Source of the DNA: Spirodela intermedia
Lineage: Eukaryota > Streptophyta > Magnoliopsida > Alismatales > Araceae
Direction: 5' to 3'
Length of the DNA: 64,000 nt
NCBI GenBank assembly: GCA_902729315.2
Contig: LR746264.1
Coordinates: forward strand, 6,101,878-6,165,877
Below are positions 1 through 13,608 of this stretch, piece by piece. How positions within the stretch are numbered: position 1 is the first letter of the stretch; each line of letters starts with the position of its first letter. A program made the position numbers and the translations under genes. The notes under the pieces are model-generated. The model worked only from the letters and a program-made list of their open reading frames with translations. It made no database searches and was not told the origin of the DNA.

Positions 1-400
1 ATGTGAATAATCTCTAACTTTTCTTATAAAGTCTAGAAATTAATGAAGTAAGTCGTCGAATCATCTTCAACAGCTATCAATTGGCTCTCTAGTGACTGTA
101 ATCTAATAGGGATCAGCTAGGTAGAGGTGGGGGGTATCTTAAGGAGCTTCATCCTCTGGTCCATGTAACAAAGGAAAACTCTTCATCGCATCTAGTACAC
201 TCTTAGGAGGTGGCGACAAGTCTCTGTTAAAGCTAGATTTATGTGTTTTAATTAATTTTATTATTTTATTTTATTTTATTTTATTAACTTGTAGAATAAA
301 TATATGATATATTGTTAATTTTAAAAGTCTAAAATTAAAATACTTAGCATAATTTTTTATTATTAAAATAATAAAAATAAAAATATATATAAAAAATCTT
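1..400 (-). repeat. Inverted copy of the left-end repeat family, plus AT-rich tail
   Basis: Bases about 45-240 read, on the minus strand, like the segments at 8830-9020 and 10075-10250. Shared words include the complements of ACTAGATGCGATGAAGA and CACCTCC and of the CTTAAGATAC/CCTCTAC stretch. The remainder up to about 400 is AT-rich low-complexity sequence. No gene is seen. The similarity was judged by eye, so the edges are approximate. Confidence 0.6.
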
Positions 401-660
401 CTGCCCACTAGCAAGCCGGCACCCAATAGTTGACCCAGAGGGGGGACAACGATCGAGTGGGTAGACCTAGACTAGGGGAGCCACGAGTTGGGCTTGAGTG
501 GGGAAGGCCTCACTCAATGCACATGTGTGTCGCTCCCCTTCCACGTCTCGGTGGCCAACTGGTCGTGGGGCAAGGGGCGCCCATACACATGTGCGCGCGT
601 GAGGGCGGACCACTTTATTGCCTTCTCCCAAAATGGTCATGGGCATTATTTTTTTTTGGG
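400..660 (+). repeat. GC-rich block of the dispersed repeat family
   Basis: A GC-rich island in AT-rich surroundings. It shares an ordered set of words (GGGGACAAC, a TTGGGC/GAGTGGG stretch, CTCCCCTTCCAC, GTGGCCAACTGG, GGGGCAAGGG, CATACACATG) with blocks at about 7720-7910 and 8290-8470, and in reverse at about 2880-3050. Short open frames inside are not shared between copies, so it is read as non-coding repeat DNA. Confidence 0.6.
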
Positions 661-719
661 AGAAGGGATCTCTACTAAGAGAGAGAAGCTTTAGTTTATA
701 TTAGGCACATGCGTCTGAT

Positions 720-1900
720 ATATTTTCGATGTGGGACTAAATGTTTTCATCTATTTCAGTGTTGCCATCTGGAGTGCGTGTGATCCAGCGATACTCAAAG
801 AACCACGTCATCAGATTAGCCAAATCTGCAGCTAGCGAACCACCAAGGTACCAGATGTGTAAAGCAATCCATCAGTGGTTCGCGAATCTGACGCCGCTCA
901 ACACACACGTGGCCTTAAAGGATGATCCAATGGCTATAGAGGTGCCATGGTACCAAGAACTTAAGTTCTCAATTGGCAACGGTTCGACGGGTTGATCTTG
1001 CATTGCTTAGTGCGCCACGTACCAAGCTCATCTAATCCACTGGCTCCCAAAGCGCCATGATACCGGGAACTTAAGTCTTCACACATATCACCATCAGGAA
1101 CATAAAGATAATAATCAATTATTGTCTAGTAAAATAGACATTATCGATTATCTTTAAAAGCTTGACAACGGACGTGAATATGAAATCTGTTCTTCCCTCC
1201 TTTTGCACGATCGACGTCTCTGGCGATCGGCAAGCTTCTTCCTTCCTCCTTTGACTGCACTCAAGGCCTCCGGCAAGTGGTCAACTCTTTCCTTCTCCCC
1301 CCAGACAATGGTGACAACATGGTTGACTCCTCTTTTAGCAGATCTCTTAGGCAAGCGGCACAACACTTCCGGGAGATACTTCTGCAACTTCTGGCGTGGT
1401 GTGACACATTCAGACGAAACCAAGCCGCCACGCCGGTGTCTCCAATTGCCTAGGAGGTAGACTAAACTTGGGTAATGATTTATTTCCTATTTTCAATATT
1501 TACTTACCTGGTTTTGTCATTTATTTACATTTTATGGCAAGTTCTTTCCGTTTCATATACGTTTTGATTGAAATGAGTAGAACTAATTCAAAACTTGATG
1601 AATGATCTTCGTTCTTCTGAAATCTCCAAAACTTGTTTGAGATTAAGCTAAGATCATTTTTAACTTATTTTCTATTGATTTTCACAGTCAAATCTTGACA
1701 TATTCATATTTCCTACGTTCTGGAAATAACGAGTATTTTTTTATTTTTTGAACTTGAAATCACTGAGATTAAAGGCTGATTAATGAGCGTTCAACGGTTA
1801 AAACAAGTTGGAGACATTCACGGTTGACCTCATGTCATGTGTGTGAATCCTTGAGCACACATTTGTCTGAGAAAATAGGTTGACCGTATTTATCTCTTTC
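720..1900. other. Intergenic, no gene recognised
   Basis: No supported gene is present. A short imperfect direct repeat is visible: GCCATGGTACCAAGAACTTA near 946 recurs as GCCATGATACCGGGAACTTA near 1053, spaced about 107 bp. Open frames of 84-89 codons at 741-995 and 1154-1460 have no recognisable family and overlap on both strands, so they are not called. Confidence 0.5.
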
Positions 1901-1908
1901 TTCAATTT

Positions 1909-2170
1909 TTGTCTTATTTCTCTCTCTCCCTCTCTCGTGAGACCTTTCTTCTCTCTCCATCTCTCATGAGATCTCTCTCTTTCTCTCCCTCTCTCTCAAA
2001 TGATCTCCTTCTCTTTCTCTCCCTTTTGCGAGAGATCTCATCCCTTCTCTCTCTTGTGAGAGCTTTCTCTCCTCCTCTCTCTTTCTCTCCCCTTCGCAAG
2101 AGATCTCATCCCTTCTCTCTCTTGTGAGAGTTCTCTCTTCTTTCTCTCTTTTTCTCTTTACTTTTCTCCA
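1909..2170. repeat. TC-rich polypyrimidine tract with a 68-bp tandem duplication
   Basis: About 260 bp made almost only of C and T on the plus strand. Within it the word AGATCTCATCCCTTCTCTCT occurs at 2033 and again at 2101, a period of 68 bp, and a looser third version lies upstream near 1965. The Ser/Leu-rich and Arg/Glu-rich frames on the two strands result from this composition and are not genes. Confidence 0.8.
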
Positions 2171-2389
2171 CTTCTCTTCCTTTAATCTTCTCACCTTACC
2201 CTTATATTTTATTATTTCTAATAAATATTAATAAAATATTAAAATCACTTTATATATAAATTAAATTAGTTTTCACGACGAATTAATCAATCTCCTTATG
2301 TTCAACTTGAGACTTACTTTTATACTAATATTTTATTAAGTCTTAGTTATAAATATTATTAGATAGTGTGTATTTAAACACAACGACAA

Positions 2390-3500
2390 GTGCACATTAG
2401 TCTCCTAGTAGATCATCCTCTTTTTGATGACGGTTAATTCATTAATCAATCAAAGATGATTTACTTGATAGATTCATAATTCTTTTGTCTAGAATCATTC
2501 AATAATTTTAGTAACAATGATCTGCGAATCATATTAACGAAATTTTCACTAATAATTGAGTGATTTTAATGGCTTAATCATTCATCGACAATCTATATGA
2601 AAATTGTGATTTAACCAGATAAAAATATGAGTTTTGACTTTAGTAGGATTCAAACCCTCATTGGTTGCCTCCTTGTATAAGAAAGAAGAAAATAAGTACT
2701 CAAATACTCTTATAAAATGACATCATAAGGGTATCTTGTTCTTATAAATGAGGAGTATTTTAGGTATTAAATTATTAGAAATATTTAAAAAGTCAGTTTA
2801 ATTCCACATTAGTTATATTATGAGTTTTGAGATGTATATATAATTAAAAAAAAAATTACAATCAATAAGACTTTCTCTCATATGTGTACAACCACTCCTT
2901 CCCTATGCTCGACTAACCAATGGTGACGTGGAAGGAGAGTGACATACACATGTCTCCCTACCGCTCAACCACTCGAGCCCACTACTTGTCACTTCGTTTG
3001 ACTATACTTTCAACCTGCTTGGGGTCCGACTGGCTAGCATGTTCTCCTCTTTTCTCTATCTTTTTATTTTATTTTATTAATCTTTATTTATCTCAAAAAT
3101 AAAATTGTAAAAATTATATAAATTTACATAAAATCACATAATTAGCCAAAAATTTAAGTTAACTAACTAAAAATCATTTTTCATAATTTAATATAAATAT
3201 AAGTCTATTTATCATGAGTTAAGGTCAAACCATATTATTAATTAATTATTAACTTATGATAATGAAGAATTATCACCCCCTTTTTATTTTTTTATTTTAT
3301 TTTATTTCTCTTTATTTATCTCAAAAATAGAATTCTAAAAATTATATAAATTTATATTAAATCACATAATTAGCTAAAAAAATATATTAACCAACTAAAA
3401 ATTATTTTCTATAACTTAACATAAATATAAGTTTATTTATCATGAGTTAAGATTAAAACTATATTATTAATTAATTATTAACTCATGATAATGAAGACTT
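2390..3500 (-). repeat. Inverted composite copy of the dispersed repeat family, with a 228-bp tandem duplication
   Basis: Read on the minus strand, 2390-3060 follows 8290-8860 block by block: the GC-rich block, then the GACTTTAGTAGGATTCAAACC counterpart, then the repeated TCATTAATCA segments. The AT-rich part is duplicated in tandem. TTTATTTATCTCAAAAATA starts near 3083 and again near 3311, and each copy ends in a TTATTAATTAATTATTAAC palindrome followed by ATGATAATGAAGA. Confidence 0.65.
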
Positions 3501-3599
3501 ATTATGCATAGAATGCATGAACATGGAGAAAATTAATGATAATATACTTGTTTTCCACTAAATATATATATTAAATCTTAGATGAATGGTGCATGCACA

Positions 3600-6500
3600 T
3601 ATGAATGTATGCATGTTATTAGTAGCACCCCTCACTGATCTCTTGTGCAAAGTTGACCAATGGCAATAAGTTAAATAATGTGCCAAGACATTCTTGACAT
3701 TGAAGTAAGCAATTGCAATAGAGTTGATCCTCCACTTCTAGACTTTGCCAAGTCATTTGCACACAAATACTAACAATGATGCTACTAGTGGCATCCTCAG
3801 TCAAGAGGCACACTTACTTAAAATTTAGAGTTGGAAGTTTAATCATGTGGAGTCCAACTACCTAGTACACAAGAAGGAGATGTCCTCTATTATGTATTGC
3901 CTTCAAACTTAGAGGCGCTACCTATTGAGGATCCCCTTTACGATCTACACAGATCATATAGTTATCAACTACAACACAACCTAGACTAATGGTGAAATAA
4001 GTGAGGTGGCTACAAGTTCTTGTTGAATATGACTTCACCAAAGCATGAAGCTCAAAATATGGTATATGATGTATTGAGTAGCCAAGGTACATAGAAAGCT
4101 TGAACATAGTGAGGATGGCTGGACCCACTATGGACTTCTCCAACAAGTTTGGACAATTTGCATAGAAGACACCTACACTTGCAAATTCTTGACTTGAATT
4201 TAGGATGACACAGCACAGTGTTACTAGGTGAACAACAACCTCATGTACACAAAAGAATGATACATACATCCCGGCCACCAAAGACTTTCAACATACACTA
4301 GTCATGGAGACATGATATGTTGTGTTCTAATCACATGAAACAATGATGAACATTGACACTATTTTGTTGCAATTAATTTTGGCGTAACATGGAGAAGGAT
4401 ATCAAAACTTATGTAGAATCATGCCTCATCTACCAACAAGATAAGAGGAAGTGACAAGACAACTAGAAATACTGCTATCACAATCTATTCAAGAGTACTT
4501 CAGAATACTATTATGCTAGAATTTATCATTCACCTCACTAGGAACAACTAGAGCTTTGGTGATTGTTGACAAGTGATCTAAGTATGTTATATCAATATCA
4601 ATGTCATTATGCAACAAAGAATGCAACCCAATTGATAACAAAATTTTCATATAAAATTGGGGCCAACTTAGAGTAATTATATTTGATTGAAATGCTCTCT
4701 TCACATGATGACTTTGCAAGCTTCCATTCTCTAAGTGAGGCATATGGCTTTAATTTTCTCTAGCTTACCACCCGCAAATGGATGGTCAAATCAAATGTCT
4801 CAATCTACTCTTGGAAGAATATTTTGGGTATTATATAACAACCTCACGAGATAATTAGGTAAAACTTCTCGACACAACTCAATTTGTAGATGTATTTGAT
4901 TTTAATATATACAGTGAAAATTTATTTTATAAACTATTATTGAGTGACTTATTGAATAATTCATTGAACCATTCACCTGCATCACAACTACTTTTACTAT
5001 GAGTTAAAATATTTTGGATGAATATTTAAATTACATACATTGATGATGCTTTGTATGATCCTATAATAGCAAACTCAAAGAGTAACGCCCTTAAGATACA
5101 TCTCTATGTTGGAATAATATAGTGTAATATCCTTGACATATGAGTATAAAATAATATGCATCAGCACGTGTGATGAAGACTCACATATATTTTACAAAAG
5201 TAAAATGACATGTAAAATTTGAACTTGACACTTGAGCATTGTGAAGATCAAAGTATTAACATAGAAAATGTTTGAAAAATTAAATATGTATAATGACAAA
5301 CATGAGATTCGAACTTAAGAAGCAATCAATGTAAAACTAGAAAAATGATGACCAAAATATTCAAACTAAAGTATAGACATAATTTTGAATCAAGAGTACT
5401 AAAGCAACAATGTGAAAAGCTAGACATATAATAAGAGTGAAAACATATGATCAGGTTGAAGCAAGACTTGAACTTAGGATCTACATGGCAATTGAGTTGG
5501 ATTGTTCTCACAAAGCGAAGAAGGAAACAAAGAAGTTTTCATCACATAACTTACATGGTGACAATCATAATCTTATGCAGAGAAAATGACAAGAAAAATA
5601 TATCAACTTCAATCGAGCCTCAAAAGTAAGATCATTCATTAAAGTGTCTTGAATCTCAAGATTTTTTTTTGAATATTGCCTGTAAAAGACATACATATTT
5701 CGAAGTAGAGAAGAACTCAAGACATATCTCACGCACCTTGGATAATAATACATTATCAGAGTTCATAGAGAAAATGACAAGCTCAACATAATTATCCTAG
5801 CTCAAACCTAAAGATAAATATGTCCATTGACCAGTTGAAAATCTTCAGACACAATATCAAGGATAACATACTTGTAAGTTAAAAGATCTAAGCTGAAACA
5901 TCACCAAAGGTCAAAAGCCCATATTATAGATGATAACTCATCAATAGAAGACATGGATTAAAGATAAGACAAATAATCTCCTATGAGCAAACTATGAAAG
6001 AAGAAATGTTCACTGATTAGTTACAAATCTTCAAACTAGATACCACAAATAACTATCACTAGAAAATATGGGGGAACTTCCAATCGAGATCCAATCCATC
6101 AAATCCTTATTTCCGTCCAATCTCAATTGTGGAGTCGATGAAGCTCTCTGAAAATGATCATATTAATTTGAAAAACTTTTCATTGCTCCACCATTGCTTT
6201 GGTGACCTTTCAACTACTTAAGATGAGCAGAGAAGAATCAAGGCCAACACAAAATAAAGAAACTCTCATCTACATCACTCACACAAGTTCAATAAGAAAA
6301 TTCATTCAAAGCTTCATCTTACTCAATCATTTATAGCAATCTACGATTCAAATGATTGAACTGAAGTTTGTCTCTCTCCATCAAGCCCTAAGGTAACTTA
6401 AGTGGTGAGTGGAGAAGAGGTAATGCTAAGACACGAGATATTAAGAGCCATAATTTATCTATAGAGTGTGTTGTTCTTTGAGAAAAAGTGTTCATTGACT

Positions 6501-7525
6501 TAAGTACGTGATGTTGTGAGTCAATACCTCCCCATAAGGGGTAAGATCTCTAACAGATTTAACAATATTATATAGGGGAGCTGAGATCGTAAAGTTAGTT
6601 ATATTTTCGAAGAAAAATAATAGAAATATGATAGGAAGATCCTCTAGTACTAGATGTAGCACTAAAGAAGGGTGAACTAATATAAAATCTTACTCTCTAT
6701 CATTATTGTGAGTGAAGGAGAGAGACTAGATTGATTGCATGATGAAGAAAAAAGTCTTAGGTCAATTTATATATAGACTTAACAAATTATGTTAGAACAT
6801 GTATTGACACATGTATACATGTAGAAAACTAGAAAATGTAAGAAACTAATTTGCCCCCCCCCCCCTTAGTACTTCACTTAGCCACTTCAAACCCAACATA
6901 ATTAACTTAGAATACAACAGCATAATGAACTTCTCTTCATTTGAGCTGAGGACATCAATAATTAGTGCCCCTACAACTTTATTGTTCTTAAATGATGGCA
7001 TGCAACATTGAGGTTATCTTGAAAATAGATAGAGATGTTAACATAAGCAAAAGATAACTACAACATTATAGATTGAATAAATAAATAAGTTAACTAGCAT
7101 TGTCAATAGGTCAAATTTTAAGTGGTTGATCAAATACTACTACAAATGTAACCAAAAATCTACATGTGCATACAAGACATTTCAAAGAACTTGAGCCTCC
7201 TCCTAAAATACGAAAACACTTTCACTATATAAAATGTATAAAAACTATAACCTATAATTTGAAGCTACCACCATTACTACCCATTCACCCCATCTTCCAT
7301 GTATCACTCCTCAAACAATACAAGACAAACACAACAAACTTAGAGCAAAACTAGTCCCAACAGATGTTGCCAAAATTACTTCCATTTCTCGCAAAAGGAT
7401 CAAGAAGATACTCAAGCATCATGTAATTCAACGAAGGTGTAACTCGGCCATCGCTACATGACCTTAATCATCACACATACTTCTTAATCCAATGGGACAA
7501 GGAGCCACAAGAAGAGACTACTAAT
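3600..7525 (+). mobile_element. Relic Ty3/gypsy retrotransposon (pol fragments)
   Basis: Heavily mutated pol pieces lie in order on the plus strand. An RNase H-like stretch sits at about 3760-4000; it keeps words such as NYLVHKKEMSSIMYCLQ and FTIYTDH. An integrase zinc-finger piece follows at about 4375-4445 (MEKDIKTYVESCLIYQQ). The end of an integrase core is at about 4766-4830 (YHPQMDGQ, then LLLEEYFG). The integrase C-terminus is at about 7220-7330 (IHPIFHVSLLKQYK) and a chromodomain-like IQWDKEPQEE at about 7480-7520. Stops and frameshifts occur throughout. Bases 4900-7000 contain no recognisable domain and could be a later insertion. The element cannot be active. Confidence 0.7.
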
Positions 7526-8605
7526 AAGTTTTCATTATCATAAGTTAATAATTTATTTAATAATAGACTTATATTTATGTTAAATTGATAAAACTGGTTT
7601 TTAGTTAGTTGATATGATTTTTTGATAAATTATGTGATTTATGTGAATTTATATAATTTTAATAATCATATTTTTTAAGATAAAAGAAAGAGAAATGAAA
7701 TAAAATAAAAAAATATATGAAAAGTGGGGACCTGCCAACCAATCGAGCCCGCAAATGGGTCAAAAGCACAATCAAGCAAAGCTGTAAGTAAGGGGCTCAA
7801 GTGGCTAAAAAATGGTCAATGGGTGTGTCACTCCCCTTCTACATCACCAGTGGCCAGCTATGTATGCATGGGGTAAGAAGTGGTCATACACACGTGAAAT
7901 GACGATATTGATAAAAGTAATAGGTATTGTTATACATATCTCAAAAATTAGAAAATAGTCAATGTGAGACTAAACCCATGCTAGCATTCACAAGTTTTAT
8001 ACCTCCATAATGTTATTCAATAAAGGTATGAGTGTAATTGATTACCTCTCTCTCACATAAGTAGATGACTAATAAGTTTTCATTATCATGAGTTAATAAT
8101 AAAATAATAAAATAATAATATAATTTAAGCTTTAACTCAAGATAAATATATAAATATTTATATTAAATTATGAAATATAATTTTTTATTTATTAATATGA
8201 TTTTTTGCTTAATTATGTGATTTTATGTGAATTTTTATAATCATATTTTTTAGATAAATAAATAGAAATAAAATAAATTAAAAATATAAAAAAGTGGGGG
8301 GACAATATCAGCCAGCTAGGTCCACAAGCAAGTCGAAAGCATAATTGGGCGAAGCTGCAAATAGGGGCTCAAGCAGCTAAGGAACAATAAGAGGGACACA
8401 TATGCATCACTCTCCTTCCACATCATTGATGGTTAGTTGGGCATGGGGCAAAGAGTGGTCGTACTCCATTTTATCTAAACTCATATTTAGTCGGAAGGTT
8501 TTCAATGATTTTAATACTTAAAATACTTCATTATTTATAAGAATGAGATATCCTTATGACATAACTCTATAAGAGTATTTATTTCACTCTCTCTCATAAA
8601 GGTAG
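7526..8605 (+). repeat. Two tandem LTR-like copies of the dispersed repeat family
   Basis: ACTAATAAGTTTTCATTATCAT occurs near 7527 and 8068, about 541 bp apart. Each copy is followed by the same succession: an AT-rich segment with the inverse of the 3100-3500 sequence, then the GC-rich block (7720-7910 and 8290-8470). The first copy directly abuts the integrase end of the relic element, which makes a 3' LTR origin likely. Bounds are approximate. Confidence 0.55.
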
Positions 8606-10975
8606 GAAATCGGCGAGGGTTTGAATCCCATCAAAGTCAAAACTCATATTTTATCTAGTTAAATCATGTTTTTCTTGCATATTGACTATTAACGATTCAA
8701 ACATCAAAATCTCTCAATCATCAATGAAAATATTGTCAATACGATTCACAGAGCATCATTATTAAAATTGTCAAATAATTTTGAATAAAAAGATCACGAA
8801 TCTATTGAGTAAATTATATCTAATTAATCGACAAACAAGTCGTCGTCAAGAAGAAGATGATCTATCGAGAGATGAGTCATCACCTCTTGAGAGTATACCA
8901 GATGCGATGAAGAACTTCATCTTGTTGCATGGACTTGAAGATGAAGTTCCCTAAGATGCACCCCACCTTCATCTAGCTTATCTCCATCAGATGATAGTTG
9001 TCAAAGATTTGCAAAATCATTATTTTTCTACTCTATTTAGTGATAGTTGTTGGAGACGACTCGTTATTCTATTTCATTAATTTTTAGATTTCACAAGAAA
9101 ATATAGAGATTGTCAATGTCATCTTTATCTAAAGAGAGTTTTTGAATCGTGAACATTGCACAATAACCCTCCTATATACTTAAGATTTCGATGCATCACC
9201 ACCATGATGCTAAGACCTTATTTTACTATTATTTTTTAGACTTCAAAAGGAGATCTAGAGAATTCTTGAGGCTATAGACATCACCCGATAATCATTCCAA
9301 ACATACATAATTTTAGCAATCACTATTATGAGGCTGAAACTTTAATTTTTTTACTTTCAACTTAATATTTTACTTAATTTAGTGATACTTTGTATGATTT
9401 CAAGTTTTAAAATTCCTCTTCAATCAATTACAATTCTTATAGGTTTTATAGATCTTAATTTGACTAATTAAATTGTATGTAATCTCTTACATAAGAATCA
9501 TCGAGTGAAACTATATTTTTGCCTGAATCACATTCATTTGGGCACATACATTATCTTAACATCAAGACCCTTATTTCTCTTTTTTGTGAATTTTTAAATA
9601 AATTTATATTTATTATTTATTTTAAAAATTATAAAAATTTATATTCCTTTAAATATATATATATTACCATATATTATATTACATCCTTATGATTGGTCTG
9701 AAATTTTTTCATTATTTTTGAAATATTTTAACGAATTATAATGTATTTATTTATTTTACTATATTTTTATAAATTTAAAAAGTAATATTTTTTTAGTTTT
9801 ATAAATTTTAAAGTTATATGATTTATTATACAATGATTAAATCACGTCAATGACTAGTGAAAGTTCGAATTCCACTAAAGTTAACATTCATATTTTTATC
9901 TCATTAAATTATGATTTTTTTATAGGGCACCAGTCAACAATTAAGCTACTATAATTGTTCAATCATAAACAAAAATATCGTCAACGTGATTCATAGAATA
10001 TTGTTACTGATTGTCGAAATGATTCAAGATAAAAAGATTGTGAATTTATTAAATAAATCATATCTTATTGATTGATGAACTAGTCGTCATCGAGAATAAG
10101 ATGGTCTGTCAAAAGATAAGTCGTCACCTCTTGAGACCATATTAGATGCGATGAAAAACCTTTTCTTTCTGCATAGACTTTAGGATGAGGCTCTCTAAAA
10201 TACGTCTCACCTCCATCTAGCTTATTTTCATCAGATAACAACTACTAGAGATCCAAAAGTCATCGTTTTTCTACTCTATTAGGTGATAGTCATTGGAATT
10301 CATTAACTCATTTCATTAATTTCTAGATTTTATAAGGAGATCTAAAGATTGTTCATGTCATCTATGTCTAAAGAGGACCTTTGAGGCCATGGACATCACA
10401 TGATAATTCTTTTGAATATAGAATTTTAATGATCGCCACGCGTAGTCGGAACTCTATCTTTCTTACTTTAAACTTATTTTTTACTTAATTTAGTACGATT
10501 TTAAGTGATTTAGAGTTTCAAAAACCTTTTTCATTCAATTACGATTCTTCTGACTTTTATAATTTTAATTAATCAATTAAATTAATTATAATCATATACA
10601 TAAGAATTACCAGAGGTAATTGTTTTCATCCTAATTATATTTGTTAGGGTCCTAACATCATCTTGACATCCTCACCTAAATTTTTCTTTTTTGTAAATTT
10701 TTAAATATATTTTATCTTCATTATTTAATCTAAAAATCATAAACAATCATATTTTTTGACAAAAAATTTAAAATATTACCATGTATTATTTTATATTCTT
10801 GTGATCAACTTAGAATTTTTTCACTATTTTTAGAACCTTTTATGGAATCATAATTTATTTATTTATGAAATCATAAAATATTTCTTAAAGTCTAAAAAAT
10901 AGTATTTTCTAATTTTATAAAATTTAAATTTACATGATTTATTATATAACAATTAGATCACTTAAAGTACCTAAC
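8605..10975 (+). repeat. Tandem direct duplication of a roughly 1.2 kb unit
   Basis: Two diverged copies, about 8605-9850 and 9851-10975, follow each other head to tail. Matching landmarks are CACCTCTTGAGA with AGATGCGATGAA (near 8882 and 10127), CATCTAGCTTAT, TTTCATTAATTT (near 9082 and 10312), GGAGATCTA (near 9250 and 10337), and a shared tail ATGATTTATTATA (near 9818 and 10935). An inverted partial copy is at the left edge of the window. No coding capacity is recognised; an LTR or solo-LTR array is possible. Confidence 0.65.
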
Positions 10976-10979
10976 ACTT

Positions 10980-12720
10980 AAATGGGTTGTGGTAATTTGA
11001 GGACAAATTGAAATATATCATAATGATATGGTGTGCATAAAGTATTTCACCTGACTTCTTATGAGGACACTAGATTCTATATAGGAGATAATGTCATAAG
11101 GACATTGTCAAGACATGTGTGTAGATGGCATGGCACAAGCAACCGATATGGTATGCATGGGTGGCATGGTTAAGACACGAATATGGTACAATGCAATGAG
11201 CATTTGACATAGTTCATAGACATGATGAATGACAATAATATGACATGCAACGACACCATGGCAATGACAACGGCATGACGTGCAACAAAAGCACCAATGT
11301 TACCATGTAAAGATGGGAACCAAAATAGGAGAGTGGTGACACACATGTAGGAGTTAAGGTGGAGCTATTCCCACATGATGACAAGAACAGAATCTAGACA
11401 TGGGTGACATGAAACTTAGTGCAGGCTGAACAGATGGTGAGGCACTCAAAGCATCTCCCAATGACTGCCCAATTATTGTAATGGTAACCTAGAAGGAGTA
11501 ACATCTAGGAGACTCCCTCATACTATACATAGAGGTGACCAATCAATTGTAGAACTCAGTGAAGAAGAATCTCTTACATCTCCTTTAATTGAAATAACTT
11601 GTACCTCTCTAGATCCTTCTCGTATGAGTGAATGAAAGAAAGGGCTAGTTGAGAAATGGGCAGTGATCTAATACCTACACCTAGCTCAGGTGTAACATCT
11701 AGTATTTCAAATTATCTATGTCACTTATTTGGCATTTATTCATTATTTACTAAATGATATAATTATAAATTTATTACATTTGTTGTTTATGTTGACAACA
11801 TAATATAATTGAACTTTATATCTTTGGCTATCAATGATTTGAAAACTTCCAACACTCTTGATTCAATCTTAAAGATTTAGATAATTTGCAGTATTTTTTT
11901 TAGGTTTACAGATTGCATGATTAACAACAAACACTATGCTATTTCAACATCATTTAACTTTATAATTGTTATAAGATATTGACTTTCTTAATTTCAAACA
12001 ACTATAGTTGTTATGGATCCATATCAACAACTTAATAACGCCACATACCAATTACATGAGGATACATCTCAATATTGTCATCTTGTTTGTCAATTATCAT
12101 GTGTGACTTTATCACATCAAGATATTATTTTTACAGCCAATTAACGAAGTCAATTCATGACTCAGATCTTAGCTATCACACTTACAAACATCACATTAGT
12201 TAGTTATTTAAAATCAATGCTTGACTAAGGAATATTACGTTTTACTTCATATTCTCTATATATTCAAGCATTCTCAGATGTAGACTAGGCCACTTGACTT
12301 GATTTGTGCAAATCAATCATTAGTATTTACTTATTATTTAACGATTCACTTATCTTATGAAAGGCAAATAAAAACATTACCAATTTCTAAATCATTTTGT
12401 TACAACAATTACTACGATATTTTTATGTGGATCATTTTTTTCAACCCTTATATTTTAAGGTAATAAGATGATTATACATATTGTTAGCAACTTGGCCTTC
12501 TATGAAATCACAGACTTTACTAAAATTGATTGTCATTTCATAAAGACAACTAATAGAAGGTTCCATCAAACTTGTGCATGTTCAACTCAACATAAATGAC
12601 AGACAAAACAACTCTTTTATAATTCGTTTGTCCCTTTTATTATCCAAGATAAAATATTCATAGAAGATGAATTGTTCATAAAATTTATCTTGCCGGAGTT
12701 TATCCGATACAAAAAATATT
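10980..12720. other. AT-rich intergenic region, nothing recognised
   Basis: No family-level similarity, no long frame and no RNA gene could be seen. Bases 11030-11330 contain several short GGCATGG/GACATG-type words but no regular period. Confidence 0.5.
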
Positions 12721-13608
12721 GGATAAAGTGAGGGAGGGAGGGAGAAAAGAGAGAGTAGGGCGTCCTCCACTCTTCCCAGAGAAGTTAGGGCGAGGCTAGG
12801 CCGGCCCCGGTGTTGGGAAACGAGATTCCCCGCCCCGGGGGGGCCGGGCATTGAGCCTCGTGCGCCGCCGCGGTGCGGCCGAGATGCCTACAGCACCACC
12901 GCGCTGTGCATCCGCCGCTGCTTCCCCACGCGTCTCAGTCGGATCAAAATTCTCCCCCCCCCCCCACCCCAAGAACCTGAGGGCGGTGGAACCTGGCGGG
13001 CATTAATTAACTCCGGTTGGAGTACGTAACAGTGCGGAGCTGCTCGCCGCCATCATTATCTCCTCCGCTCCTCTTCTCTCCGCTGTCATTAAATGGCATT
13101 CATTCACTCCATAGGATCTTCCAGCGCCACCGCGGGGATCATCGGCAGGCGGCGAAGCTCTCAAGCAGGATTTCTTTGTATAGGGAGGGAGCCGGGCTTG
13201 TGGGTTTGACTCTAGGAGATCAAATTTGGCCTGCCTAGACGGGACCCACATCTCCACCTCCCCCCCCACATTGACAAGTTTAACCACGGTATTGTGCTCT
13301 CGAAGGGTGATGATATTTTCATGGGGAAAGAGGCTACCTGGGTCAACGTCGGGGAGCCACCGCCGGATCAAGTAAAGCAGATCCGATGTGCCCGCCCTCG
13401 ATTAGTCGAGCTTAGTGGGTGGTCCCCACTTCCCAATAATTGGGCCCACAACCCATTATTCCACACGAAACGAGGCCCATATAAGCCTACACAATCCCCC
13501 CCCTCCCCCCTGTGTAATCCCGCAGTAGCCTACACCTCTCTCTCTCTGTGGATATATATCCACACAGAAACTGAAGGTTTAACAGTAGCTCCGGCGAAGG
13601 CAGCTCAG
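12720..13608 (+). promoter_or_regulatory. GC-rich upstream region of the HIPP gene
   Basis: Base composition changes sharply from AT-rich to GC-rich near 12725, marking the edge of the gene island. Before the HIPP start codon there are TGGGCC-type words (13441-13446, and on the other strand nearby), resembling plant site II elements. A CCATATAAG box near 13478 could serve as TATA, about 130 bp before the ATG. A CT-rich leader follows. Assignment as promoter is inferred from position. Confidence 0.4.

Noticed and set aside
1909-2194. Ser/Leu-rich and Arg/Glu-rich frames at the polypyrimidine tract
   Set aside because: Low-complexity translation of a TC-rich tract on both strands.
3922-4281. 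119-codon minus-strand frame
   Set aside because: It runs opposite recognisable RNase H/integrase remnants of a plus-strand gypsy relic.
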